Shown here in pieces: positions 10,331 through 20,826 of a stretch of DNA of 31,875 nt. The notes beneath the pieces were generated by a model, which was not told the DNA's origin, ran no database searches, and saw only the letters and a program-made list of their open reading frames with translations. Position 1 is the first letter of the stretch, and every line of letters begins with the position of its first letter. The translations under genes and the position numbers were made by a program. Source of the stretch: Gnetum montanum (lineage: Eukaryota > Streptophyta > Gnetopsida > Gnetales > Gnetaceae); NCBI GenBank assembly GCA_015680685.1, contig MNCI01020368.1:233266-265140 (forward strand), given 5' to 3'.

Positions 10331-11250
10331 TGATGAGCAGCTAGGTACCCCTATGCCCAACCATACAAATCACGGGCGTTCACACACGACTCGGTCGAAT
10401 TCCATAGATTGCAAGCACTTAACATGCACCAGACTCTAATTAGTGAAACCTTGGGTTAGAATAGTCATTGTCTTCCTAATCTCACTTGTGGTTTCCTATT
10501 TACAATGGTTAAGTGAGGTTAAGGCTAATGATTTTTATATCTTTTTGCTTATCTTTTGGCAGCTAGTTAAGGTATGAAAAGTAAGGAATAAACTATTATC
10601 TAATCTATAATTATCCTAGAAATGTACTTTAACTATTCCTAGCATAAGTATCTGATCCCATCTTCCAAGCACGTTCTGAGCATCTCCTAACACTTTTGGG
10701 CTACCAGACGTTAAGCGTCACTGGGTTTACCAAGTGTTTGATTTACGTTCGAGATGGTCGTACTTATGGCCTTTACGAACTACAAATAAGTGATAACGAT
10801 TAAAATAATAATAATAGAAACTTAAGTAATTAACAGGTAATTAACAAAGCATAAACATATTAAACTATTGAATGCATAAAATAGCTAAGTCCAAATGCTG
10901 CAACGAATGCTTGAAGAGTTCGTCTTTATTGCTACTAAGTCATGCTAATGGGCTCAAATACATCAATGCTCAAATAAAGAGCTGATTGCTTTTCTTACAC
11001 CTGCTACAGGTACTTGGAAAATATTCTATCTTTTGCAGGAACAAACTGCAAGTGCTTCGCTACAACTAACTAAAAGATGCCTAAATGAGGTGGAAGGCCC
11101 TCTTATGTATAGGTTGGAAAAGGCTTCGCATAAACGAGGCCACGTCGACACATGAAAGGCTACGTCGATGGGGTCACGTTGACGCGGCCGCATATATGTG
11201 GCCCCATATATGTGGCCTAGTTGACACATTGACTTAATGACACTTCATCA
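10331..11250 (-). repeat. 5' LTR of element A, complete (920 bp)
   Basis: On the plus strand it begins TGATGAGCAG and ends CACTTCATCA; both ends are confirmed by the adjoining primer-binding site and by alignment with 1-382. On the minus strand U3 is short: about 140 bp with GCGGCCGC (11184-11191) and related sites, then a degenerate TATA (complement of 11104-11111). R/U5 contains TTGGTAAACCCAG repeats (about 10690-10745) shared with the other LTRs here. Confidence 0.93.
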
Positions 11251-11880
11251 CTAAGCATGATAGTATGTGCGGTAATAAAGACAAGCTTTCTAAGAAATCT
11301 TACAACACTTTGGATAGATTAGCTATTTTATTTATGCATTCAATGTTTTTAATTATTCTTAATTATATCACAAATATTTTCCAGCAATTGAGTTAATGAG
11401 ATTATTAAGCTAGATAGATTAAATACATAAGTACGACCGCTTTAAGCGTAACACGTATTCACTTGGTAATCCTAGTAGCGTTATCACTTGGTATGCCCAA
11501 TAGCATAGCATTTGGTTACCCAGCAGTGGATACGTGGGTTCAAGATGTGTATGGAAAGTGGGAATGGATACTTATGTTAGGATTAGTTAAATAATTAGTT
11601 AATTAGTAATTTGGATTAGTTAATTAAATTCCTTTTATCCACATTTTGAGCATCAAAATATAAAATACAAAATGATAAAAATCAGATGCCTCAATTACAC
11701 TTAACCATGCCAACGAATATCACAAGTGTAATTGGAAGGACAATGATTGACCTTAAGGTTAGATTCACTTCCTAAAGGGCTAGTGCACTAGAAACAATAA
11801 AGTCCATAGAATTTGACTGGATCATGTGTGAACGCTTGTGATTCATATGGTTGGAAATAGGAGTACCTCATCGCTCATCA
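11251..11880 (+). repeat. 5' LTR remnant of element B
   Basis: It aligns with about 17400-17990 of the 3' LTR (for example GTGGGTTCAAGATGTGTA in both) and ends CGCTCATCA. It includes three 24-25 bp units related to ACTTGGTAATCCTAGTAGCG (11461-11533). The upstream part was displaced by element A. Confidence 0.85.
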
Positions 11881-11899
11881 TTAGCATCATTTTTAGGGA
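11881..11899 (+). other. Decayed tRNA-Asp primer-binding site (element B)
   Basis: Just after the LTR end, TTAGCATCATTTTTAGGGA replaces the TTGGCGTCGTTGCCGGGGA expected from element D. The following bases (ATAGTGCTAG) still match D's GACGATGCTAG context. Most differences are C-to-T or G-to-A. Confidence 0.7.
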
Positions 11900-12239
11900 T
11901 AGTGCTAGTTATCTAGATTAGTTATATCATACACGATCACTATAAATGCATTAATGAACTATCTTTGGGAAAATACTAAGTCACGCACACATCATACACC
12001 AATAACAATGTCTCTTTACAAGGAAGTGATAATGCATCATATGAAGAGAACATTCATTGGAAGGACAATGAGATATATGTTGAGATCATCCTGACTACAC
12101 TCAAGGACTACATTCACCTAAGGCAAATAACCCTAGAGGAGATAAAGTAAGTCTTAGACAAGGGAAGTCCTCAAGGCCTAAGACCTTCTCAAAACCTAAA
12201 AAAGAAAAATTAAGGAACTATGGGGAACACTATTGAAGC

Positions 12240-14579
12240 CATGGCAATCCTCCCAGTTCCTCATCTTTCTCTTCCTCTTCAACGTCTAGTTCTGACGAAG
12301 ATGAATGTAGGTATATAGATCAAGCTTCACTATGGGGTTGAAATAAGAATAGAAATCGAACCCAAGGGTAAAATCAAAGACATCAAAATGAACATAGACA
12401 AAATCATCATAATCAGACAAATAGAAATAGAAATTTTCACCACGACATGTTTGATGATAGTGAATCCTTATTGGCCACTAAGAGCTTGATGCAGATCACA
12501 AAGGTAGTTAAAATACCCCATAGACATCACAAGGAAAGTTGCATAAAAAGGCACAATATGAATAATATCCCTAAATTTGTGGGGGGCTATGATTTTGGTC
12601 CACAAAATCACTTACAAGCCTTCCATGATGCCTATGCCTTGCAAAATATCGAAAATAAGTGGAAAAAGCTTAAGCTCTTTCCTATGACACTAATAGACAA
12701 AGCTAAAGGTTGGTATAAATAGTTGGAACCAAGTTCCATCCACTAGTGGTCTACAATGGTAGAACTTTTTAATGAAAAATACCAAACCTATACAAGAGTG
12801 TCCAACCTAACAAAACAAATCCACGGGTGGAAGCAAGAAAATCATGAACCCTTGGATGTGGCCTTGGATAGATACCATTCACTACTACATAGATGTCCCA
12901 ACCATGATTTCTCTCAAAAATATCAACTTTTCCACATCATAGATGGGCTTCGTGATGAAATGAGGGAGACCCTTGGGATGTATGTTCAAGGTCAATTGTA
13001 CAAATTAAAAGCCCATCAGATACAAAGGCTAATTGGACAGGTGGTAAAAGAAGAAGGAGAGCTATGTAAAGGAAAAAATGTTGAGAAATATCACTAGGAT
13101 CCAACTCTTCAAAAGAAGAGGGTCCATATCTATGATGAGGAAAAACAGGCAGCTCTCAATGAGGTGATTTTATAACAAACCTTACCACTGCAACAATCTC
13201 TTGATGAACTCCAGGTAAGGCTAGATAGGATGTTAGAGTGGATAAATGAAAAAGCTACAACTTTTGTAGAAAATATAGAAGAGAAGGTAACACAAAATGA
13301 ATTTGGCCATCATAATACATGGAGGTAGAACCAAGAACCAGCTAGGAACACTTTTCGACAAATAGGGAACACAACTAAACAAAGTGGGGCTATAAACTCA
13401 ACCACAGATGAAGATAACGGATGTGACATCTACATATATGACCACCCGAAGGGCCATTGCCCAATCCTATCACATCTACATGAGTATTGGGCTTTTACAT
13501 TAAATCCCAAATTTGTACAAAAGCACATGTCTAAGAAATTTTCTTTTCCACATGATAATTATAGATAGTCTAACATCCAATCATATTACTGTAGGGGGAC
13601 TTATTACTAGCCTCAACACTATGATCCAACATGGTGGAAAAATCCATAGTTGTGGGGGAGGCCATCATCAAACCAACACTACCCTTACTACCAGCCAAAC
13701 TCGCATGAATATTATGTTCAACACCCTATTTCCCCAACTGGTTCTACTTCCTCTACTTCAAATCACTACTACCACTCTCCTGAATATGATCGTGGCATAA
13801 CATATTCTAAAGTGTTACCATCTCAAACCTCTGATCCTTCATCATATCCTCAATATTCTCGTACTTCCCTCCACCATATGTCACCACCAACAACACAGGA
13901 AGGTTCAGCACCACGACATCAACGAGAAAATGCCACTTGTGCTATGAACATACACAGAAATGATAATGCTAGTAGATCTCCACCACAACCTCAGAAATGC
14001 CCTTTCTTTAAGATGGTTTCCATGCATAAGCACAACACTTGTGGACCTACTAACTCATCCAAACCAGCACAATGCCAATCAAGTGCAACACCATTCCTTC
14101 CACAACCAATGTCCTCTAATCCTACGCAAAGGCCAACATCTGTCATTACTCCAACACCTAACAGAAGCGATGAATCTAGCACTATGGAGAGAAAAAAGAA
14201 TCCATGCATTACTACTAATAGTAAATGTTGTAATTATGGACCAGAAATTCAAAATATTAATACAACCCACATCAAAGCTAAGGAACAAGTGTGTGAGCAA
14301 AAACCAACCTACATAGTAGCCACTAAACCAGAAGACATCCAATGGCTTGAAAATGAGAATATAAAATTATTTCAAAAATGCATGGAGGTAATTGATCTAC
14401 TTATTAGTTCTAGACATAACACAGATATCTTACACTCTGATTATACACCAAAAAAGGATATTAAACATGAAGACCCAAGAATTAAAATTGAAAATCAAGA
14501 AGATGAAGTCAATACATTTGGACCTCCAAAAATAGAAATACCTTCAAGTCTAGATGAAGATACGTCTCCAAATTATTAA
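12240..14579 (+). pseudogene. gag of element B
   Basis: One frame runs about 780 codons to the TAA at 14577-14579. It starts Ser-rich, then Asn/Arg/His-rich, then the capsid domain: VGGYDFGPQNHLQAFHDAYA, WKKLKLFPMTLIDKAKGWYK, ELFNEKYQTYTRVSNL, and a RYHSLLHRCPNHDFSQKYQL motif. A zinc-knuckle-like CX2CX3HX4C follows near 13430-13470, where the second Cys has become Tyr (CDIYIYDHPKGHC). The tail is Pro/Ser/Thr-rich with KCPFF, also seen in D. Ten in-frame stops (12339, 12369, 12720, 12744, 13095, 13173, 13326, 13566, 13608, 13647), seven of them TAG, break it, with no frameshift. Further N-terminal sequence may lie in another frame from 12008. The true start is uncertain. Confidence 0.86.
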
Positions 14580-16925
14580 AACGAGACTATCACCAATGTT
14601 AGATGTGCTACCACATGATTAATTAAATTAGTAACAGTGATAGATGGAAAACTGATGGTGTATAACCAGGGAATTGTGTAGTCCATCTCCCAAATGTGTA
14701 GCCATAAGATTAGTCATGGGGAAGATGCTCCATCCTAGTTTAAGAACTAATAAGTGTTTTTCACCTTTTTATTTTTACAATTTCTTATCATTTTCCTATT
14801 TTTTCAAAAAATTTCTAATTCTTAATATGTTTTCCATTTCTTAATATTTTTCTTTTCTTTATATTTTTCTCTTTTCTTAAGTCATTTCCTTTATGTTTTA
14901 TGAATGTCTTTTATATTTCCATTAATAATATTACTGAGTCATAATGCAAAAGTCAACACTATGTGTTAGGTTTTTATTCTATGCTATCAAGATGATTGGG
15001 TAAGTAATTGTGTAAAGTAGTGAGACCACCTCATCCATCCCTCCAGTTCTCTGAATAATTGTTCTTAATATGGAAACAATTTGGTTCTTCTTTCATAAAA
15101 CTAAAAGTAATCAATGATCATTGTACCTTAAAGAAAGAGGGAATGACTAAGTGGGAATGGTAAGGGTGTGACCTCAAGGGGACTTATTGGGTTTTCATCT
15201 TGTCTTCCTTCATGTGGTTTATGACTCCTCTTGGAACATATCATCACTCCTCTATTAACAAATAACAAGGAAGCTTTGTCTTTGCATGGTGTGTTTCCCA
15301 TTTCAAAAAAAAAAAAACAAAAAGAAAAGAAAAAAAAGAGAAGAAAAAAAAAAGAATATATATATATAATACAAATATAAGAAGAAAGAAAGAAAGAAAA
15401 GAGAGAAAAAACAAGAATGGGAATTCAAAGCACGCCCCTTAGACACAATAATGGGCTACAAGCATTGGTTATGGGGCTGAAAAGACATGTTATCCATGCC
15501 TAAAGACACCCCTCTAACTAAGGCCCTTCCTTCCTTCTTCTCCTTTCTTCTCTTTTCGGAGTGATGATCATTTTTTGAAGTGGTTTTGAACTCATGGTGG
15601 TCAGTAGGAGGGAACACATCAATGCGAGGTTACTCCTCATGGTATGGACTTGGTCTGAACTTAGACGAATAGGTATGCTAATCATTTTAATCACATTTTT
15701 CACAAGAACCTATTGTGAACATGGTCAAGTACCTTACATCTCAATCTCTACAATCCCTTCTCATTCCATTATTCACCTCACTGTTGTATGTGATTATGAG
15801 CCTTTTGATTTTGTGTGATATAGTATAACATCCCAACCATGGCAATTGTGCGTTGTTTGGAACAAAGGCATGGTCTACATTTAACTTCTTGGATGCCCAC
15901 AAACATTTATAGAAGTGGTTATGCAAGGGCATTATGGCAAGAGCCTACTTTGGGAAGGACCCACTTGCATAACTTTTGTTGAGCATGGCTTTGAACTAAC
16001 CTTCACATCTTCTAGAACATGAATGACAGTTTCTCTAAATTTATGCATAATTTTGGGATTACTTCTTATTACTTCCAATTACTTTTTTAATTTTTTTCTT
16101 ACTTTTCTATTAAAATATCTTTCACGTTCAATATTTCTTGGCAATCTTCTAAATTAGACCTTTAGTTCCAATTGTTTGAATACTTGTGTGCTTCCAAAGT
16201 TAATCTTATTAGTCATGGGGGCTAGGGATGTTCTCTTTGAAATTTTGATATTTTTCTAACATCCTATTTTCAAACATCATGGTAACTAATAGTAATTGAT
16301 CAAAATAATGTGAACAACTTGATGATTTTAGTTACCTCATAACCTTAGGCATAGTATGCTATCATCACCTTGTGCTTAAATGAAAACTAAGAGATTTGAA
16401 AAGGGTTAATTATTAAGGAAAATTTACCAAAACTAATGTTGATCCATTGGTGACTATAGGTGTTGCTAAAAGAAATACCTAAGGAAGAAGGTCTTATGCC
16501 AGGCATGGAATCGAAGCCAAGAGAGGGACAATAGAGGATATGCCCATGGACAAATCATAGCACATACAAGATAGCAACTCAAGCATCACATGTTTACTAG
16601 ATCCATGGGATGATAAGAAGAAATTTTAGGCCATCCTTCAAGAATGTTGCACATAACCAAAGAAGCATTGCCATAACAATCTAGGTTGGAAGTCTGCCAC
16701 TACTAGTAGCAATAAGAAGAATCATCTTCAGTGTATTCTTGAAGACCTCTACAAATTTTGTAATCTTCAAAGCCTGTTCAATATTTTTATCACTCTATCA
16801 TTTTGTATGCATCCACTAGAATAAAATTTTGTAATGTGGCACTTAGAGTCAGTTAGTAGTTAGTGTCAGTCAATAATTCCATACCTTCCTAATTTTGTAA
16901 AGAAAGCTTAGTCCTATCTTGTTAA
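14580..16925 (+). other. Non-coding middle of element B (no pol, no aORF)
   Basis: No credible ORF is present. The first ~350 bp is T-rich low complexity. TTTGCATGGTG near 15281, a purine tract, GGGAATT...CACGCCCCTTAGACAC, and ATGGACTTGGTCTGAACTTAG near 15642 match the pol-aORF spacers of A and D. From 16020 to 16925 I see only AT-rich sequence. Confidence 0.6.
15304..15418 (+). repeat. Purine-rich low-complexity tract
   Basis: About 115 bp of A-rich and GA-rich sequence, including GAAA runs and a short (TA)n. It occupies the same place as purine tracts in the spacers of A (4629-4648, minus strand) and D (about 24890-24955, minus strand). It is a family feature rather than a PPT next to an LTR. 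Confidence 0.7.
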
Positions 16926-16959
16926 CTTGAGAATGAGTTTTTATTCAGTTGTGGGGGTA
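16926..16959 (+). other. Polypurine tract and upstream block of element B
   Basis: CTTGAGAATGAG leads through a T-rich segment to GTGGGGGTA directly before the LTR TGATGAG. It is the plus-strand equivalent of 383-416 and 20661-20694. Confidence 0.9.
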
Positions 16960-17990
16960 TGATGAGCCCTCAATTGGTTGGGTTATTCGATAAAAGTCAA
17001 CTTTTTGAAAGGCTCTGATGTCAAGGCTCCAACAACAAGGCTCCAATGTTAAGACTCTAATGTCAAGGCTTTGATGTTAAGGCTCCAAAAACAAGGCTCC
17101 GATGTCAAGGCTCGAATAACAGGCTGTGTGAATGAGGCCTCATCGACGTAGTCAGCTACATCAACAAGGCCCTGTCAACGCATCATTTCATGTGTTGACA
17201 AGGCCCCATTGATGCAACCTAGTAATAAACTCTATAAATACACAGGCAGAACCATGTTTATGTAATTTTTTGGTCAATAGAGTAGCCAAACTCTTGTGGT
17301 TTTATTTCGTAATCTTAAAGAATAGTCAGTGAGTGCCCACAGTGTGGATCTGAGTCAATTGTATGATGTCTTATTTGAGTGGCAATCTACCTAGACACAT
17401 TCCATGAATGGTAATAAGATCAAGATTGATTCTTATTCATTGTAGCACTTTGACTTAGATTAAATTTACTTTTAATGCAATTTATATTCCATGTACTTAG
17501 TTAATATTTATGTTTCCATGCATGTTAATGCATTGGCAAAATGAGTGTGACCATTTTTTAGCGTAAACACGCATTCACTTAGTAATCCCATCAGCATTAT
17601 TACTTGGTTCACCTAGTAGCATAGTGCTTGGTAATCCCAGTAGTGGATATGTGGGTTCAAGATGTGTACAACAAGCTCAGAATGAACACTCATCACCCAT
17701 AGGCTAGTTTATGCTTTATATTTATGTTGTTAATTAGATTAAGTAATTGATTTCTTTATTATCATTAGGAGAAACATAAGGCCAAAACAACATCAATTAT
17801 CATATGCCTCACTCGTACTAAACCATACATGACAAAGCTACCACTAGTCCAAGTGGGAAGATAGCGAACTATGATCAAGGCATAACAATTTAGATGCCAC
17901 AACTAGTCCCATCAATAAAATTTGATCAAATCATGCATGAACACTTGTGATTCATATCGTTGGGCATAGGGGGTACCTCACCACTCATCA
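16960..17990 (+). repeat. 3' LTR of element B (1031 bp)
   Basis: It begins TGATGAGCCC next to the polypurine tract and ends CCACTCATCA. The TATA box TATAAATA is at 17233-17240. U3 upstream of it holds eight 14-bp tandem repeats (17009-17120), then a GTTGACA/ATCGACG-containing stretch related to U3 of A. R/U5 holds three TTGGTAATCCCAG-type units (about 17571-17650). The right flank starts ATAAT (17991-17995), the expected target duplication. Confidence 0.9.
17009..17120 (+). repeat. Eight 14-bp tandem repeats in the U3 of element B
   Basis: Units follow AAGGCTCYRATGTC with exact 14-bp spacing at 17009, 17023, 17037, 17051, 17065, 17079, 17093 and 17107. They lie about 110 bp upstream of the TATA box, where A and D carry palindromes, so they are candidate enhancer repeats. 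Confidence 0.9.
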
Positions 17991-18331
17991 ATAATGCTGG
18001 ACTCTCATGATATGATTATGATGTCTTTACATGCTTAACTAGCATGATTATATACATTGGGTCTATCTGTGTGTTAGGTAGGTAACATGGCTAGCAAGGA
18101 TGTTGAACTAAGATACAAGAGCAACTATTGGGTATGTGTTAATGTGTAATGTATGATTTGGCATTTATTCATTTGAATTATAGTGTTATGCTAGGTGATT
18201 CTTGGATTTGATTTTGATATGTGAACATGTAGTGTGTTTAATATGGATCTCGTACGTTCAAATGGATTTTGATTTGGAGTTCAAGTATGTCCATTATGTA
18301 TCTTTGAACTAGGTATTGTGGATAGTTGAAC
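17991..18331. other. Unassigned AT-rich sequence
   Basis: This is the right flank of element B. I see no ORF, LTR end or repeat in it. It may be older host or transposon DNA. Confidence 0.5.
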
Positions 18332-18407
18332 NNNNNNNNNNNNNNNNNNNNNNNNNNNNNNNNNNNNNNNNNNNNNNNNNNNNNNNNNNNNNNNNNNNNN
18401 NNNNNNN
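18332..18407. other. Assembly gap (76 N)
   Basis: Undetermined bases. The left end of LTR C may lie in or near it. Confidence 0.99.
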
Positions 18408-19527
18408 CACATCAAATTTAACGTGGCTTCCCAACTTAGGTAGTCCACATATGGAGGGTAGATGGCAAGCACATCTCCAAAATTTATTGCTCTTAAAATG
18501 TGGTTGAAGCATCCACACCCTATACAATCATCAAGCCCAGCTATGGAGTGTTGTATTGTAGCACCAATCACTCAACCCACAAGTTCCTATTAGGCTTACA
18601 AATGTGATTTTAAATCTTCTGCAACCTTTGCAATCTTGAGCTCCGCATCAGAGTGTTGTACCACAACACCAACAACTCAATCCCACAAGGTCCTGACAAG
18701 CTCAAGGAACTTGTGCCCTGACATCATGTACTCCATGTCGAGGCCTTGGTCTGACGTCGCATGTTTGACATTAGGGTATATTTCTCAAGTTTATAAATAC
18801 TATGCATGAGCCCCCATTTTGAGTCAGTTTTTAGTAGTTTTCAATTTAGTTTTCAAGTAGAGTAGCGAAGCTCTTGCATTTTATTTTTCTCAAAAGTTAG
18901 AATATTTTTTGAGTGCCTACAAAAGGAGTTTAAAGTATGTATGATTCTTTGTTTGAGCACTGATGTACCTGAACGCAACAGTGTAACAAGAATAAAACAA
19001 ACTCTTTTGACAATCCTCGTAGCACTAAGAATAGATTAATATTTTCTTTAATGCATTTTGCTTTATTTCTCTTTATTTTAATGTATTTGAATTAAGCAAT
19101 TTATTTCCAATTGATTAATGAACATGAGCATGACCACTTTGAGCATTCATATAGTTCTTGGTAACCCAGCAACGCTTAACATTTGGTAGCCTAGTAGTGC
19201 TATATGTGTTCAGGATGTGTTTAGGAAAGTCAGATGGTTACTTGTGTTAGGCTAGCTAGGCAATAGACATTAGTTTTCAATCTACTATACCCTTATTCTT
19301 GTTGTAGGCAATTACATCCATAAAATTTAAAATAACAAAAATTCATATACCTCAATTACACTTAAACCATACCCTTAAATCTCACAAGTATAGTTGGGAA
19401 GACAACGAACATTCTCAACGCCATTTTACTTCTTAAAGAAACTAGTATACGAGATAACTATAGGTCCACGGAATTCAACCAGATCACGCATGATGCCTTA
19501 GTGATTCATATGGTTGAGTGTAGGGGT
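18408..19527 (+). repeat. LTR C: related gypsy LTR, left end uncertain, right end cut by a copia insertion
   Basis: The TATA box (TATAAATA, 18792-18799) and the following AGTAGAGTAGCGAAGCTCTTG stretch align with 17233-17310 of element B's LTR. The R/U5 motifs (TTGGTAACCCAGCA near 19155) and the terminal part (GATTCATATGGTTGAGTGTAGG) are those of the same LTR family. The normal ending (...CTCATCA) is missing: homology stops at the TG of the copia LTR. No primer-binding site or internal region can be assigned. An imperfect ~60-bp direct duplication lies at 18536-18595 and 18638-18700. Confidence 0.7.
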
Positions 19528-19847
19528 TGCTACTCATTAGAACTAAACCCTACAGGGCAACAAGAACAAGAATTATAATGAATGATTGCAATTCAATTTG
19601 CTAATCCTTGTAAAATTAGGTACAACACACTTTACAATGCCAAAATTATAAGATAATGAAGAGCAACAAAGAATTCAATGATTACAAATGATTGTACAAT
19701 GAATACAATAAGGCTTGCACTTTTCCTAATGCACATCAAGTCTTCTTATAGTTTCCGTGTTGCTAAATCCTTCTTGAAACTCATGCAACAACTAGCTAAA
19801 GGTCACTAACAGGAATGGAAGATGTCTTTCCTACAAGCTTTAATATT
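19528..19847 (-). repeat. Copia-type LTR, downstream piece (R/U5)
   Basis: Read on the minus strand it continues the LTR that starts at 28631 and was split by element D. Its T-rich segment with TTGTAATCATTG-like motifs is typical of R/U5 of Sire/Angela-type copia LTRs. It would end ...GAGTAGCA at 19528, giving a TG...CA LTR of about 558 bp after removing D and one target duplication. Confidence 0.65.
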
Positions 19848-20660
19848 TGATGAGTGGTGAGATACCCCTACACTCAACCATACGAATACGAGCATTTTCA
19901 TGCATGATCCAGTCGAACTCCACAGACGGACTAGTTGTGGCACCTAGATAGTTAACCTTCGATCGTAGTTCGTTGTCTTCCCACCTAGACTAGTCTTATC
20001 TTTGTCACATATGGTTTAGTCTAGAGTGAGGTGTATGATGCGTTCCTAATCTAATGCTACTCCTGAAGGCAATGGAAGGTAATATTAACTACGCTAGGAG
20101 GAAAGGGTAAGAAAATCTAATCTAGCCTAACGGCGATGAGCATCCATTCCTTGATTATCCGTACACATCTTGGACCTCATGCATGACTACCATTGGGATT
20201 ACCAAGCGCAAATCCTAGGTATGCTACTGGGTTACCAATTAGTCACACTTAAATGCTCGTAATCAAGTCGTACTCATTCCACGTTCTAACATGAGTTTAA
20301 GGGTGAGAGAAACTAATTAGGAAAGTAGTAAATAAAAATTAAATAAATACATAACAAAGTGAATGCTGCAATGATGAAGTAATCTCGATCTTTATTTTTG
20401 GTCATGTGCATGTCCAAGTACGTCACACTCAAATAAAGGATGCTGTACAATTACAATTAGCACACTATGGGCATACATTGGAAAATAATCTATCTCTAGA
20501 GGGATCAAACTGCCAGAGTTTGGCTACAATCTACTCTATATCTGCAAACAAGGGAAAGTCACCTCTTATTTACAGAACTGGTGGCGGGTTGCGATATCGC
20601 GTACACAATATCGCAGGGAGAGATGCGATATCGCAGCCCATGCGATATCGCGTCCCATCA
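19848..20660 (-). repeat. 3' LTR of element D (813 bp)
   Basis: On the plus strand it runs TGATGAGTGG...CGTCCCATCA. On the minus strand U3 begins TGATGGGACGCGATATCGC and carries four GCGATATCGC-like palindromes, then TGTAAATA in place of TATAAATA (complement of 20568-20575). It is about 22 bp shorter than the 5' LTR, mostly because one palindrome unit is missing. Confidence 0.95.
20591..20651 (-). promoter_or_regulatory. GCGATATCGC palindrome cluster, 3' LTR of D
   Basis: Perfect 10-bp palindromes at 20591-20600, 20625-20634 and 20642-20651, plus a degenerate copy at 20605-20614. They fill the U3 between the LTR start and the TATA position, so they are candidate binding sites for a dimeric protein. 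Confidence 0.75.
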
Positions 20661-20694
20661 TACCCCCACGATTGAATAAAAACTTGTCCTCGAG
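20661..20694 (-). other. Polypurine tract and upstream block of element D
   Basis: The minus strand reads CTCGAGGACAAG...ATCGTGGGGGTA immediately before the LTR. It is nearly identical to the block in A. Confidence 0.93.
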
Positions 20695-20826
20695 TTACAT
20701 TGATTACACAATGGATAGGTATGGGATTATTAGATGCAAAAAGAAATGGGATGATGTTGCAGTGTGGGAAGAAAATAAAATAAAAGACACAACACAGAAT
20801 ATATTACAACTACAAAACGTTGGAAC

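Larger units (their letters stand above)
1..11250 (-). mobile_element. Element A: Ty3/gypsy (Athila/Tat-type) retrotransposon with accessory ORF, decayed
   Basis: Read on the minus strand the order is 5' LTR (10331-11250), tRNA-Asp primer-binding site, gag, protease, RT, RNase H, truncated integrase, spacer, internal TATA module, aORF, polypurine tract and 3' LTR (1-382, cut by the window edge). The order PR-RT-RH-IN is diagnostic of Ty3/gypsy. The FMDDF form of the RT active site, the tRNA-Asp primer and an extra ORF after pol point to the Athila/Tat branch. Over the 382 bp present in both LTRs I count about 13% differences by eye, so the copy is old. It sits in the 5' LTR of element B. The right flank begins CTAAG (11251-11255), so the 5-bp target duplication should recur just left of the element, outside this window. 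Confidence 0.93.
11251..17990 (+). mobile_element. Element B: gag-only, non-autonomous gypsy relative
   Basis: Plus-strand order is truncated 5' LTR (11251-11880), decayed primer-binding site, gag (12240-14579), long non-coding middle, polypurine tract (16926-16959) and 3' LTR (16960-17990). No protease, RT, integrase or aORF could be recognised. The gag, polypurine block, spacer and LTR ends are homologous to A and D. It depends on another element's enzymes. Its 5' LTR lacks the part equivalent to the first ~400 bp of the 3' LTR because element A inserted there; that part should lie left of this window. Confidence 0.85.

Noticed and set aside
13513-13800. 95-codon ORF inside gag of B
   Set aside because: It is in a different frame from the gag capsid and the Pro-rich tail; a shadow ORF.
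15518-15932. Short ORFs on both strands in the middle of B
   Set aside because: No similarity to any known protein or to the gag, pol and aORF modules; the area aligns with non-coding spacer of A and D.
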